Origin: Flavobacteriaceae bacterium
Lineage (GTDB): Bacteria; Bacteroidota; Bacteroidia; Flavobacteriales; Flavobacteriaceae
NCBI GenBank assembly: GCA_947456955.1
Contig: CANGTQ010000019.1
Span: 1-35,407, forward strand
DNA length: 35,407 nt
Direction of reading: 5' to 3'
Shown here: piece by piece, positions 17,361 through 27,642 of the stretch
Position numbering within the stretch: the stretch's first letter is position 1
Layout: each line of letters opens with the position of its first letter
Notes under the pieces: generated by a model
Database searches by the model: none
Seen by the model: the letters and a program-made list of their open reading frames with translations, nothing else
What the model was told of the DNA's origin: nothing
Translations under genes and position numbers: made by a program

Positions 17361-18230
17361 ATGGAACTACAAATTAAAAATTTAGATAAACGATATAGCA
17401 ATGGCGTACATGCCTTGAACAATGTTTCTTTAACCATACCTATGGGAATGTTTGGTTTATTAGGGCCCAATGGCGCTGGTAAATCTTCTTTAATGCGAAC
17501 GATAGCTACACTTCAGGATGCCGATAGTGGTTCGGTTACCCTAGGTGATATTGATGTACTTAATGATAAAGAAGCGGTTAGAAAAGTGTTGGGCTATTTG
17601 CCTCAAGAGTTTGGAGTATATCCTAGAACATCTGCTGTTGATTTATTAGACAACTTGGCTATGCTAAAAGGCTTTGAAAATAAGTCGGAACGAAAACAAA
17701 TGATTGAGCAACTCTTGGTTAAAGTAAATTTGTGGGAACAACGTAATAAAGCGGTAAGCAGTTATAGTGGTGGAATGCGTCAGCGTTTTGGGATTGCGCA
17801 ATGTTTGATAGGCACTCCAAAACTAGTAATTGTAGATGAACCCACGGCAGGTTTAGATCCAGGAGAAAGAAATCGGTTTTATAATATCTTAAGTGAGATA
17901 GGGGAAAATACTATTGTTATTCTTTCTACTCATATTGTACAAGACGTGCGTGAATTATGTACTCAAATGGCTGTGGTTGATAAAGGAAGTGTTCTCTTCT
18001 CGGGCAATACTGATGATGCTTTACTGGAAGTAAAAGGCAAAGTATGGGAGAAAAAAGTAACCAAACAAGAACTTTCCAAATACCAAGACGAATATAAAGT
18101 AATCTCGAATAAACTTGTAGGAGGACAACCTTTAATTCACGTGTTTTCGGAAGTTAGCTTGGACGGATTTACTAAAGCGGAAGAAAACCTAGAAGATGTC
18201 TTCTTCGCCAAATTAAACGAATTAGTTTAA
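17361..18230 (+). CDS. ABC transporter ATP-binding protein (ABC-2 type)
   Basis: 289 residues. Walker A is GPNGAGKS (35-42), the Q-loop Gln is Q82 (PQEFG), the signature is YSGGMRQR (135-142), Walker B is LVIVDE (155-160) with the D-loop GLDPGER, and the switch His is H191 (STHIV). The last 80 or so residues are the accessory domain typical of drug/polysaccharide/Na+ exporter ATPases. It powers the permease encoded 20 bp downstream; the two form one operon. It runs opposite to guaA, eno and carA around it. The transported substrate is unknown. Confidence 0.95.
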   Translation: MELQIKNLDKRYSNGVHALNNVSLTIPMGMFGLLGPNGAGKSSLMRTIATLQDADSGSVTLGDIDVLNDKEAVRKVLGYLPQEFGVYPRTSAVDLLDNLAMLKGFENKSERKQMIEQLLVKVNLWEQRNKAVSSYSGGMRQRFGIAQCLIGTPKLVIVDEPTAGLDPGERNRFYNILSEIGENTIVILSTHIVQDVRELCTQMAVVDKGSVLFSGNTDDALLEVKGKVWEKKVTKQELSKYQDEYKVISNKLVGGQPLIHVFSEVSLDGFTKAEENLEDVFFAKLNELV

Positions 18231-18250
18231 CTTATAAAACGTAACATCTT

Positions 18251-21200
18251 ATGTGGAAATTTATACAATTCGAACTTAAATATTGGTTGAAAACACCTAT
18301 GGTGTGGATATTCTTATTTATTAATACCCTACTGGTATTTTTTGCTGTTGCATCTGAATACGTTACTATTGGAGGAGGCATAGGCAATACCCATAAAAAT
18401 GCCCCTTTTGTTATTGAACAATATTATGGTGTATTCTCAACGATATGCCTTTTGATGACAACTGCCTTTATGAATGCGACTGCTAATCGTGACTTTCAAT
18501 ATGGAATGTACCAATTCATATTTACATCTCCTATTAAGAAAAGAGACTATTTCTTTGGGAAATTTATTGGAGCTGCCATAGTTTCTGTTATTCCTTTGCT
18601 TGGGATATCTATTGGAGCGTTATTAGGTAGTTTATTAGCTCCTGCACTTGATATGTGTCCGGCAGAACGATTTGGCCCAACTTACTTAAGTGGGCATTTC
18701 TTTGGGATACTAAACTTTGGTATTCCGAATGTAATTATCTCTGGAGTAATGTTGTTTTCTTTGGCTATAATTTTCAGAAGTAATATCGTTTCCTTTATTG
18801 GTTCAATGTTGATTTTGGTATTTTATGCTGTTTCGAGCATTTTTACTGGAGACATTCAAAAAGAATGGTTGGCAAATTTGTTAGATCCTTTTGGTTCTAA
18901 ACCTTTCCAAATCATGACCAAGTATTTAACGGTAGATGAAAAGAACCATCATGCGGTTTCGCTTCATGGGGAACTATTGATAAACCGTGCCGTTTGGTTA
19001 ACCATTATGATTGTTATACTGATTTTTGTTTACTACCGGTTTTCCTTTAACACCAAAAATGTAAAGGCTAAAAAAGAGAAAGTAATCAAAGACACAGCTC
19101 CTACTATTATAACCAATACAGCTTTTCAACCTACTAAAGCGGGTGTATTTTCTTGGTCAACGTTCTTGGGTTTGACTAAATTTGAGATTAAAGCGGTGAT
19201 TAAAAATCCAACATTTATTATCATTGTTTCTATTGGAATGATTTTATTGATCACCAACCTGACCAGCTTTTCAGGAGGCTACGGGGTAGTTCAATATCCT
19301 GTGACTTATAATATAGTAGATATCATTGATGGTTCGTTTATGTTATTTATGCTAGGATTTATTGCTTTTTATACAGGTGTCTTAGTTTGGAAAGAGCGCG
19401 ACGCTAAAATCAATGAAATTCAAGATGCTACTCCAATCCAAACGGCAAATTTATTTGGTTCGAAGGTAGTGGCTATTATTTTTGCTATAGCTTTAGTATT
19501 GATAGGCACAATCCTTATTGGGATTATTGCCCAAACATTGCATGGTTACACTCGCTATGATTTGGATGTATACATTAAATCGTTATTGGTTTTAAAACTG
19601 TTGAGCTATGCTTATTTAGTGGTGCTCTCTTTACTTTTCCATTATTTAATAAACAACCGATATGTGGCTTACTTTGCGTTTGTAATGTTTGTGGTAGTCA
19701 ACTCTTTCCTTTGGGGATTATTAGAAATCAGTAGCAATATGGTTTCTTTCAATTCGAAACCTTTCGTAACTTATTCTGACATGAATGGTTTTGGTCCGTT
19801 TGTACCTTCTACCATTTGGTTTAATTTGTATTGGGGCTTGTTTTGTATTTTACTTTGCTTCATCATACTTGCCTTTTACATTCGTGGTAAAGAAAGTAAT
19901 TTCAAACATCGTTTTAATCAAGCTAGAATACAATTCAACAAAAGTAAAATGGGGCTTTCGGTTGCTTTACTGGCTTTTATGCTTTGTGGTAGTTGGGTTT
20001 TTTATAATACTAAAATTGTAAATAGCTATGACTCGCCTAAACAAATAGAAGACAAACAAGTGAACTATGAAAAGAAATATAAAAAATACGAACATCTAGC
20101 ACAACCCCACTTTTATAAGTTTGATTATACTATTGACATCATGCCTGAAGAACGTAATATGACGGCGAAGATTGAAGCTTGGGCCAAAAACAAAACTAAT
20201 GCATCTATAAGCGAATTGCATTTTACCTTGCCTATGCTATCTGATAGTATTAAATTGACTATACCAAATGCTAAATTAAAACTAAATGACAAAGACTTAA
20301 ATTATAGAATCTATACCCTAAACAAAGCTTTGGCAGCAAATGACTCTATTAAAATAAGTGTCGACTTAGCTAGTATTACTAAAGGTTTTGAAAACGAGAT
20401 TAGCTTTACGCAATTAACACAAAACGGAACTTTCTTTAACAATGAAGACATCATGCCAACTTTTGGTTATAATAATCGTTTTGAAATATCAGATAAAAAC
20501 CTACGTATTAAACGCAAATTGCCTAAAAGGGATCGAATGCCAAAACTGGATAAAACCAATTTAGTTGCACGAGGGAATACTTACATTAGTAGTGATTCGG
20601 ACTGGGTAGAAGTGACTACTACTATTAGTACTTCTAAAGATCAAATTGCGGTTGCTCCTGGGTCATTATTAAAAAGTTGGGAAAGCAATGGCAGGAAGTA
20701 TTTTAAATACCATTTGGACCAAAAGTCGCTTAACTTCTATTCGTTTATTTCTGCCAATTATCAAGTGGCTCGTAAAAAATGGAACGGCATTGACTTAGAA
20801 GTTTACTATGATAAACAACATGCGACTAATGTGCCTAACATGATGAAGAGCATACAAAAAGCATTGGAATATTACACCAAAAACTTTGGCCCGTACTATC
20901 ATAAACAATGTAGAATTTTAGAGTTTCCGAGATATGCTAGTTTTGCGCAAGCTTTTCCTGGCACTATGCCTTACAGCGAAGGCATAGGTTTTATTACTGA
21001 TTTGAGAGATGTAACAAAAGATGATATTGATTTGGTGTTTTATGTTGTAGCTCACGAAATGGGCCATCAATATTGGGCGCATCAAGTGTGTGGGGCTAAT
21101 ATGCAAGGGAGTGAAATGATGAGTGAAGGATTTGCACAATATTCCTCGTTAATGGTTATGGAAAAAGAATATGGCAAGGACAAAATGAAGAAATTCTTGG

Positions 21201-21829
21201 AATATGAAATGAATGGTTACTTGACAGGACGGAGCACAGAATTTGAGGGAGAGAATCCAATTATGAAAACAGAGAACCAACAGTACATTCATTACAACAA
21301 AGCCAGTGTCGTGATGTATTATTTTAAAGAAATGGTGGGCGAACAAAACGTTAATAAAGCATTGAAGAACCTAATCACCCAATTTAGATACAAAGATCCT
21401 CCTTATGCTACTTCTATAGACGCTGTAAATGAATTCCGTAAAGTAACTCCTGATAGTTTGCGTTATTTGATACCGGATTTGTTTGAGAACATTACGCTGT
21501 TTTCTAATAGAACTTTGAAAGTAACCTCTAAAAAAGTTGGTGACGAATATGAAGTAAGCATCAAAACCACTTCTGAGAAGTTTCGCTCCAATGCTTTGGG
21601 GAAAGAAACTCCTACTCCTATTGCCGATTATATAGATATTGGTGTATTTGGAAAATCAGACAAGGAGAATGTTTTAGGGAAGCCTTTAGTATACAAACGC
21701 TTAAAAATAACTAAAAGGGACAACACTTTTGTATTTAAAACGAAGACTGAACCTTATAAAGCGGGTATTGATCCATACAATTATTTAATTGACCGCATTC
21801 CTGATGATAATGTGAAGTCGATAGATTAA
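18251..21829 (+). CDS. ABC-2 permease fused to M1-type metallopeptidase
   Basis: 1192 residues. About 1-590 hold two ABC-2-type membrane halves with about a dozen hydrophobic segments (first half about 15-275, second about 305-580). From about 610 an M1 aminopeptidase-like domain starts (HFYKFDYTIDIMPEERNMTA). Its zinc site is H935-E936-x-x-H939 (VVAHEMGHQYW) with the third ligand E959 in MMSEGFAQY, 20 residues after the second His. That spacing is what I know from this fused family, not a defect. The gluzincin site looks complete, so activity is likely. The peptidase part follows the last membrane segment; its side of the membrane cannot be set from sequence by eye. It pairs with the ATPase upstream. 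Substrate unknown; peptide export coupled to trimming is one possibility. Confidence 0.92.
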   Translation: MWKFIQFELKYWLKTPMVWIFLFINTLLVFFAVASEYVTIGGGIGNTHKNAPFVIEQYYGVFSTICLLMTTAFMNATANRDFQYGMYQFIFTSPIKKRDYFFGKFIGAAIVSVIPLLGISIGALLGSLLAPALDMCPAERFGPTYLSGHFFGILNFGIPNVIISGVMLFSLAIIFRSNIVSFIGSMLILVFYAVSSIFTGDIQKEWLANLLDPFGSKPFQIMTKYLTVDEKNHHAVSLHGELLINRAVWLTIMIVILIFVYYRFSFNTKNVKAKKEKVIKDTAPTIITNTAFQPTKAGVFSWSTFLGLTKFEIKAVIKNPTFIIIVSIGMILLITNLTSFSGGYGVVQYPVTYNIVDIIDGSFMLFMLGFIAFYTGVLVWKERDAKINEIQDATPIQTANLFGSKVVAIIFAIALVLIGTILIGIIAQTLHGYTRYDLDVYIKSLLVLKLLSYAYLVVLSLLFHYLINNRYVAYFAFVMFVVVNSFLWGLLEISSNMVSFNSKPFVTYSDMNGFGPFVPSTIWFNLYWGLFCILLCFIILAFYIRGKESNFKHRFNQARIQFNKSKMGLSVALLAFMLCGSWVFYNTKIVNSYDSPKQIEDKQVNYEKKYKKYEHLAQPHFYKFDYTIDIMPEERNMTAKIEAWAKNKTNASISELHFTLPMLSDSIKLTIPNAKLKLNDKDLNYRIYTLNKALAANDSIKISVDLASITKGFENEISFTQLTQNGTFFNNEDIMPTFGYNNRFEISDKNLRIKRKLPKRDRMPKLDKTNLVARGNTYISSDSDWVEVTTTISTSKDQIAVAPGSLLKSWESNGRKYFKYHLDQKSLNFYSFISANYQVARKKWNGIDLEVYYDKQHATNVPNMMKSIQKALEYYTKNFGPYYHKQCRILEFPRYASFAQAFPGTMPYSEGIGFITDLRDVTKDDIDLVFYVVAHEMGHQYWAHQVCGANMQGSEMMSEGFAQYSSLMVMEKEYGKDKMKKFLEYEMNGYLTGRSTEFEGENPIMKTENQQYIHYNKASVVMYYFKEMVGEQNVNKALKNLITQFRYKDPPYATSIDAVNEFRKVTPDSLRYLIPDLFENITLFSNRTLKVTSKKVGDEYEVSIKTTSEKFRSNALGKETPTPIADYIDIGVFGKSDKENVLGKPLVYKRLKITKRDNTFVFKTKTEPYKAGIDPYNYLIDRIPDDNVKSID

Positions 21830-21830
21830 T

Positions 21831-21868
21831 AAAAAAAACCTGACAGATTTCAAAATCTGTCAGGTATA
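21831..21868 (-). terminator. Terminator between the ABC module and eno (serves eno, probably both)
   Basis: Perfect arms CCTGACAGATTT (21839-21850) and AAATCTGTCAGG (21853-21864). On the minus strand the stem is followed by T8, making it a strong terminator for eno, 24 bp past its stop. It starts right after the permease-peptidase stop. One arm of a similar stem is found at 17111-17127 on the far side of the module. Confidence 0.9.
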
Positions 21869-21892
21869 ATTATTAAATTTCTATAAAAAGAA

Positions 21893-23209
<1,317 letters not shown>

Positions 23210-23244
23210 TTAAATTTTGCCCTTTGTTTGAGCTCCGGATGAAG

Positions 23245-23252
23245 CAAATGTA
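23245..23252 (-). promoter_or_regulatory. Candidate -7 box for eno
   Basis: TACATTTG on the minus strand fits TAnnTTTG exactly, 59 bp before the eno ATG. The -33 box is not clear. Confidence 0.45.
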
Positions 23253-23314
23253 TTACATCTACATATATTTCTTAAATGAAACCAAGGAATGTTATTAACG
23301 CAATCGTTTTAGTA

Positions 23315-24436
23315 TTAAACCGATTGAAGGTTTTTCGCCTTTTTTATGTTTGCAATAAAATCATCAAAAAGATATTCAGAATCATGCGGACCGGGACTTG
23401 CTTCTGGGTGGTATTGTACCGAGAAACAGTTCTTTGATTTCATTCGCATTCCGGCTACCGTATTATCGTTGATATGATAATGTGTGATTTCTAAATCGGG
23501 ATGTTTTTCGAGTTCTTCTCGGTTTACGGCAAATCCATGATTTTGTGAAGTTATTTCTCCTTTTCCTGTCAGTACATTCATTACCGGATGATTGATTCCT
23601 CTGTGTCCGTTAAACATCTTATAAGTTGAAACACCGTTAGCCAAACCAATGATTTGATGTCCCAAACAAATTCCGAAAATAGGTTTATCAGAAGCAATCA
23701 TTTTTTGAGCGGTATTAATTACTTGCTCTAATGGTTCTGGATCGCCAGGACCATTTGATAAGAAATAGCCATCAGGATTAAAAGATTTTAATTCATCAAA
23801 TGGAGTATTGTATGGAAACACTTTTACATAGCAATCGCGCTTTGCCAGGTTTCTTAATATGTTTCTTTTGATGCCTAAATCTAAAGCTGAAATTTTATAA
23901 GTTGCATTTTCGTTTCCGAAGAAATAAGGAGCTGCAGTCGAAACTTTAGAAGCTAGTTCCAATCCTTTCATATCAGGAACATTTGACAATTGTTTCTTCA
24001 ATTCTTCAACTGAAGTTCCGTCTGTACAAATAACCGCATTTTGTGCACCGTTGTCACGGATGTAACTTACCAAAGCCCTGGTGTCAACATCCGAGATGCA
24101 GATTAGGTTTTGCGTTGAGAAATAGTCATAAAGGTTGCTTTCGGAATCCGGTCTTGAATGGTTAAAGCTAAAGTTTTTGCAAACTAAACCTGAAATCATG
24201 ATTTTATCAGATTCGACTTCGTTGACGTTTACCCCGTAGTTTCCAATATGTGGATTGGTGGCTACCATTATTTGCCCGAAGTAAGATGGATCGGTGAAGA
24301 TTTCCTGATAACCGGTCATTCCGGTGTTGAAGCAAACTTCGCCAAAGGTTTTTCCTGAAATTCCAATTGATTTTCCGTGAAAGATGGTTCCGTCGGCTAG
24401 TAATAAAATGGCGGCTGTTTTTGTAATGTTTTGCAT
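23315..24436 (-). CDS. carA: Carbamoyl-phosphate synthase small subunit
   Basis: 373 residues. The glutaminase subunit that feeds ammonia to CarB for carbamoyl phosphate, used in pyrimidine and arginine synthesis. The N-terminal CPSase_sm domain (about 8-140) has the typical GMTGYQEIFTDPSYFGQI. The class I glutaminase domain has C257 (FGICLGHQ), H343 and E345 (QYHPEASPGPHDSEYLF). carB is not in the window. It lies between rplQ and eno, set off from rplQ by a terminator and a repeat element. Confidence 0.97.
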   Translation of the reverse strand: MQNITKTAAILLLADGTIFHGKSIGISGKTFGEVCFNTGMTGYQEIFTDPSYFGQIMVATNPHIGNYGVNVNEVESDKIMISGLVCKNFSFNHSRPDSESNLYDYFSTQNLICISDVDTRALVSYIRDNGAQNAVICTDGTSVEELKKQLSNVPDMKGLELASKVSTAAPYFFGNENATYKISALDLGIKRNILRNLAKRDCYVKVFPYNTPFDELKSFNPDGYFLSNGPGDPEPLEQVINTAQKMIASDKPIFGICLGHQIIGLANGVSTYKMFNGHRGINHPVMNVLTGKGEITSQNHGFAVNREELEKHPDLEITHYHINDNTVAGMRMKSKNCFSVQYHPEASPGPHDSEYLFDDFIANIKKAKNLQSV

Positions 24437-24453
24437 AGTGTAGTTGTGTTGGA

Positions 24454-24461
24454 CAAATTTA
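24454..24461 (-). promoter_or_regulatory. Candidate -7 box for carA
   Basis: TAAATTTG on the minus strand fits TAnnTTTG, 17 bp before the carA ATG. A TTG occurs only 12 bp upstream of it, too close for a standard -33 box. Confidence 0.4.
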
Positions 24462-24528
24462 TTTATTTACGTTCAATTTTAAAAAAAGAATTATAAGAGT
24501 TTATAAACATTCCGATAATTCTATACTA

Positions 24529-24695
24529 GCCCCGACCTGCCGGCAGGCAGGCAGGTGGAAGCAAGCTACCATGTAGCGCGGATAGCGGGAAAATGGATTG
24601 CTGTAAAAGCCCGAGCCATTGCTTCGCCAGTTCGCTATCGCTCGTGCCGCTCCTAATAACCACCCCGCCCTTCGGGCACCCCTCAAGAGGGAATT
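24529..24695. repeat. GC-rich intergenic repeat element with hairpins
   Basis: About 165 bp, clearly richer in G and C than the flanks, between the rplQ terminator and the carA promoter. One end has the palindrome cctgccggcagg (24536-24547) followed by caggcagg; the other has cccgcccttcgggcacccct with a small stem. In between, 24618-24653 is a copy of the roughly 30-bp repeat also found inside mnmA, the LysM gene and rplQ. Short ORFs across it are not convincing. I know similar GC-rich repeats from other Flavobacterium intergenic regions, but this cannot be confirmed here. No transposase is present. Confidence 0.7.
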
Positions 24696-24700
24696 TTGGA

Positions 24701-24736
24701 CAAAAAAAAAGGATAAACATTACTGCTTATCCTTTT
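24701..24736 (-). terminator. Terminator of the ribosomal operon after rplQ
   Basis: Stem AAAAGGATAA/TTATCCTTTT (24707-24716 with 24727-24736) around a 10-nt loop, followed on the minus strand by a run of T (9 including the stem end). It begins 22 bp past the rplQ stop and separates the operon from carA. Confidence 0.88.
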
Positions 24737-24758
24737 AATATTTATGTGTTGGCAATCA

Positions 24759-25487
24759 TTATGCCCCTTCTTCTTTTGATTCCTCATCAGTAGCTGGTGC
24801 TTCCGGAGTTTCTAAAGCTTCGTCAGCTGGAGAGTCTTCAACTTCTGCTACAACAGGAACTTCTTCAACAACTTCTGGAGCCTCTACTTCAGCGACCGGA
24901 GTTTGCTCAACCGCTGGAGTTTGCTCCGCCTGTTCGCTTACGCTCGAGTCAACAACCTCTGCGGCAGGAGTCTCTACAACTTCTTCTACGATTGGAGCAG
25001 CTTCTTCAACGATTGGAGCTACTTCTTCTACAGCTGGAGCTGGTGTTGGAGCTGCAGTAGTTGTTGCCGATTTCTTAGGGCGACGCGTTCTACCTTTTTT
25101 CTCTTCTTTTTTACCACCGTTGTATAGTTCGTTAAAGTCTACTAATTCAATCATTGCCATATCAGCGTTATCTCCAAGACGGTTACCCATTTTGATGATA
25201 CGAGTATAACCACCTGGACGATCACCAACTTTTGCAGCTACATCTCTGAACAAGTCAGTTACCGCATATTTACTACGTAAGTAAGCGAAACATATACGAC
25301 GATTGTGCGTTGTATCTTCTTTCGATTTTGTTATAAGCGGTTCAACGAATTGTTTTAACGCTTTTGCTTTAGCAACAGTAGTGTTAATACGTTTGTGCTC
25401 TATAAGAGAACAAGCCATATTGGCCAACATAGCTTTTCTATGTCCAGTCTGTCTGCTTAAATGATTTACTTTTTTTCCGTGTCTCAT
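24759..25487 (-). CDS. rplQ: 50S ribosomal protein L17 with long acidic tail
   Basis: 242 residues. Residues 1-125 are the normal L17 fold ([20 protein letters not shown] to LVDFNELYN), near the peptide exit region of 23S rRNA. Residues about 126-242 are a basic hinge ([14 protein letters not shown]) followed by a low-complexity Ala/Glu/Val/Pro tail with internal repeats ([19 protein letters not shown]). L17 is usually about 115-160 aa; flavobacterial ones are often extended. The segment [11 protein letters not shown] (181-191) is encoded by a dispersed repeat copy. Last gene of the operon, 63 bp after rpoA. Confidence 0.96.
   Translation of the reverse strand: MRHGKKVNHLSRQTGHRKAMLANMACSLIEHKRINTTVAKAKALKQFVEPLITKSKEDTTHNRRICFAYLRSKYAVTDLFRDVAAKVGDRPGGYTRIIKMGNRLGDNADMAMIELVDFNELYNGGKKEEKKGRTRRPKKSATTTAAPTPAPAVEEVAPIVEEAAPIVEEVVETPAAEVVDSSVSEQAEQTPAVEQTPVAEVEAPEVVEEVPVVAEVEDSPADEALETPEAPATDEESKEEGA
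24921..24950 (-). repeat. Dispersed repeat copy inside rplQ tail
   Basis: Plus-strand ttgctccgcctgttcgctta followed by cgctcgagtc. It shares ctgttcgc and gctcgagt with the mnmA copy and ttgctc, gcc, ttcgctt, cgct with the LysM-gene copy, in the same reading frame as the latter (AGC G.. AGC GAA ..G GC. GAG CAA). Confidence 0.6.
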
Positions 25488-25504
25488 GACTTGTTTTTTT
25501 TAAC

Positions 25505-25546
25505 CTTCATCTTGCTACAATCCGCTTTGGAGAGCAAAATATGAAG
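25505..25546 (-). ncRNA. Imperfect hairpin between rpoA and rplQ
   Basis: Arms CTTCAT-c-TTGCT (25505-25516) and AGCAA-aat-ATGAAG (25533-25546) pair around a 16-nt loop that can itself form CC/GG pairs. No T tract follows, so it is not a terminator. It could be an RNA processing or translation-control element. Confidence 0.4.
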
Positions 25547-25550
25547 TAAT

Positions 25551-26543
25551 TTATTCTTTATCTAATTTGTATTTACCTAAGTCCATTCCAAACGTTAAAT
25601 TCTTGTTGGCAACTAATTCATCTAACTCAGTTAGTGATTTTTTACCGAAGTTACGGAACTTCATTAAGTCATTTTTGTTAAAAGATACTAGATCTCCAAG
25701 AGTATCAACTTCTGCAGCTTTCAAACAATTTAATGCTCTTACAGATAAATCCATATCAACAAGTTTTGTTTTAAGCAATTGTCTCATGTGTAATGATTCC
25801 TCATCATAAGACTCAGTTTGAGCAATTTCATCAGCTTCAAGAGTAATTCTCTCATCAGAGAACAACATAAAGTGGTGAATTAAAACTTTAGCTGCTTCAG
25901 TCAAAGCATCTTTTGGATTAATAGAGCCATCAGTTTTGATTTCAAAAACTAATTTTTCATAATCTGTTTTTTGCTCCACACGGAAGTTTTCAATAGCATA
26001 TTTTACATTTTTTACCGGAGTAAAAATTGAATCAGTAAAAATAGTACCTATTGCAGCATTCTGTTTTTTGTTCTCTTCTGCAGGAACATAACCACGACCT
26101 TTCTCGATAGTTAATTCCATATTAAGATTTACTTTGCTATCTAAGTTACAAATAACTAATTCTGGATTCAAAACTTGAAAACCAGAGATGAATTTTTGAA
26201 AATCACCAGCTGTAATTTGATTTTTTCCTGAGATAGAAATAGAAACTGTTTCATTATCTACATCTTCAATTTGACGTTTGAAACGTACTTGTTTTAGATT
26301 TAGGATAATTTCAGTAACATCTTCTACAACTCCTGAAATCGTTGAAAACTCATGTTCAACACCATCAATTCTGATAGATGTTATTGCATAACCTTCTAAC
26401 GCAGAAAGTAAAACTCTTCTAAGTGCATTACCAACTGTCAATCCGTATCCTGGTTCTAAAGGTCTGAATTCAAACTTACCTTCAAAATCGGTTGAATCGA
26501 TCATGATAACTTTATCGGGCTTCTGAAAATTAAATATTGCCAT
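25551..26543 (-). CDS. rpoA: RNA polymerase alpha subunit
   Basis: 330 residues. The N-terminal domain (about 1-230) drives dimerisation and assembly with beta and beta' ([26 protein letters not shown]). The C-terminal domain (about 255-320; [42 protein letters not shown]) contacts DNA and regulators. 21 bp after rpsD, in the usual alpha-operon position. Confidence 0.98.
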   Translation of the reverse strand: MAIFNFQKPDKVIMIDSTDFEGKFEFRPLEPGYGLTVGNALRRVLLSALEGYAITSIRIDGVEHEFSTISGVVEDVTEIILNLKQVRFKRQIEDVDNETVSISISGKNQITAGDFQKFISGFQVLNPELVICNLDSKVNLNMELTIEKGRGYVPAEENKKQNAAIGTIFTDSIFTPVKNVKYAIENFRVEQKTDYEKLVFEIKTDGSINPKDALTEAAKVLIHHFMLFSDERITLEADEIAQTESYDEESLHMRQLLKTKLVDMDLSVRALNCLKAAEVDTLGDLVSFNKNDLMKFRNFGKKSLTELDELVANKNLTFGMDLGKYKLDKE

Positions 26544-26564
26544 AATTTAGACTAATGTCAATTA

Positions 26565-27170
26565 TTATTTGTTGTACAACTCTACTATTAACTGCTCTTT
26601 AATATTTTCTGGAATTTGCAATCTTGCTGGAACAGAAACGAAAGTTCCTTCCATAGTATCATTATTCCATGTAATCCACTCATATACATGAGATGAATTG
26701 GCTAATGAACTATTGATTGCTTCAACAGATTTAGATTTTTCACGAACGGCAACTTTGTCACCTGCTTTTAAGTGGTAAGAAGGGATGTTAACCAATTCTC
26801 CATTCACAGTTATATGACGGTGAGAAACGATTTGACGGGCTGCTCTTCTTGATGGAGCAATTCCCATTCTGAAAACTACGTTATCTAATCTTGCTTCGCA
26901 TAATTGTAAAAGGATTTCACCCGTTACCCCTTTAGATGCTGCTGCTTTTTCGAATAAATTTCTGAATTGTTTTTCTAAAATTCCATAAGAATATTTAGCT
27001 TTTTGCTTTTCCATTAATTGGACAGCATATTCAGATTTTTTTCCTCTTTTTTTAGCCATCCCGTGTTGACCAGGTGGGTAATTTCTTTTTTCGAAGGCTT
27101 TGTCTTCTCCGAATATTGCTTCGCCAAATTTACGAGCAATTTTTGTACTTGGACCAGTATATCTTGCCAT
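26565..27170 (-). CDS. rpsD: 30S ribosomal protein S4
   Basis: 201 residues. Primary 16S rRNA binder that nucleates 30S assembly. The S4 RNA-binding domain is visible at about 93-155 ([34 protein letters not shown]). The N-terminus lacks the zinc-binding Cys cluster ([20 protein letters not shown]). An 80-bp gap before it holds a hairpin; in other bacteria S4 represses its own operon, so feedback at this spot is possible but unproven. Confidence 0.98.
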   Translation of the reverse strand: MARYTGPSTKIARKFGEAIFGEDKAFEKRNYPPGQHGMAKKRGKKSEYAVQLMEKQKAKYSYGILEKQFRNLFEKAAASKGVTGEILLQLCEARLDNVVFRMGIAPSRRAARQIVSHRHITVNGELVNIPSYHLKAGDKVAVREKSKSVEAINSSLANSSHVYEWITWNNDTMEGTFVSVPARLQIPENIKEQLIVELYNK

Positions 27171-27183
27171 TTTAAATTGTTTT

Positions 27184-27237
27184 AAGATAGAGGTTATGAA
27201 TTCAGGTCGAATCCTTCGATAACCTTAGTTCTATCTT
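27184..27237 (-). ncRNA. Structured leader/hairpin upstream of rpsD
   Basis: Arms AAGATAGA-GGTTAT (27184-27197) pair perfectly with ATAACC (27219-27224) and TCTATCTT (27230-27237), with a 5-nt bulge TTAGT on one side. Read on the minus strand, the apical loop holds a further small stem CGAA/TTCG. No T tract follows; rpsD starts 13 bp downstream. Candidate S4-responsive leader or processing site. Confidence 0.5.
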
Positions 27238-27250
27238 GATTATACTATAA

Positions 27251-27634
27251 TTATACTCTACGTCTTTTAGGAGGACGACATCCGTTGTGTGGCATTGGAG
27301 TAACGTCAATGATTTCTGTTACTTCAATTCCTGCGTTGTGAATAGATCTGATCGCAGACTCACGTCCGTTACCTGGTCCTTTTACATACACTTTTACTTT
27401 TTTAAGTCCAGCTTCCAATGCTACTTTACCGCAATCTTCTGCTGCAATTTGAGCTGCATACGGAGTATTCTTTTTGGAACCTCTGAAACCCATTTTACCT
27501 GCTGAAGACCAAGAAATAACTTCACCTTTTTTGTTTGTTAACGAAATGATTATGTTGTTAAAGGTTGCACTAATATGAGCTTCACCTGTTGATTCAACGA
27601 TAACTTTACGTTTTTTTGTTGTTGCTTTAGCCAT
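27251..27634 (-). CDS. rpsK: 30S ribosomal protein S11
   Basis: 127 residues. Platform protein near the mRNA exit and the anti-Shine-Dalgarno helix. Typical blocks: [50 protein letters not shown] and the end [15 protein letters not shown]. 8 bp after rpsM; followed by the widest internal gap (80 bp). Confidence 0.98.
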   Translation of the reverse strand: MAKATTKKRKVIVESTGEAHISATFNNIIISLTNKKGEVISWSSAGKMGFRGSKKNTPYAAQIAAEDCGKVALEAGLKKVKVYVKGPGNGRESAIRSIHNAGIEVTEIIDVTPMPHNGCRPPKRRRV

Positions 27635-27642
27635 ATTACTTA

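Noticed and set aside
21053..21127. One-residue-longer spacing between HExxH and the third zinc ligand in the M1-like domain
   Set aside because: I recall the same spacing in other permease-peptidase fusions, so it is a family feature rather than a defect.
24501..24720. Overlapping 61- and 64-codon minus-strand ORFs in the rplQ-carA spacer
   Set aside because: They lie across the GC-rich repeat element, mutually overlap and resemble no protein.
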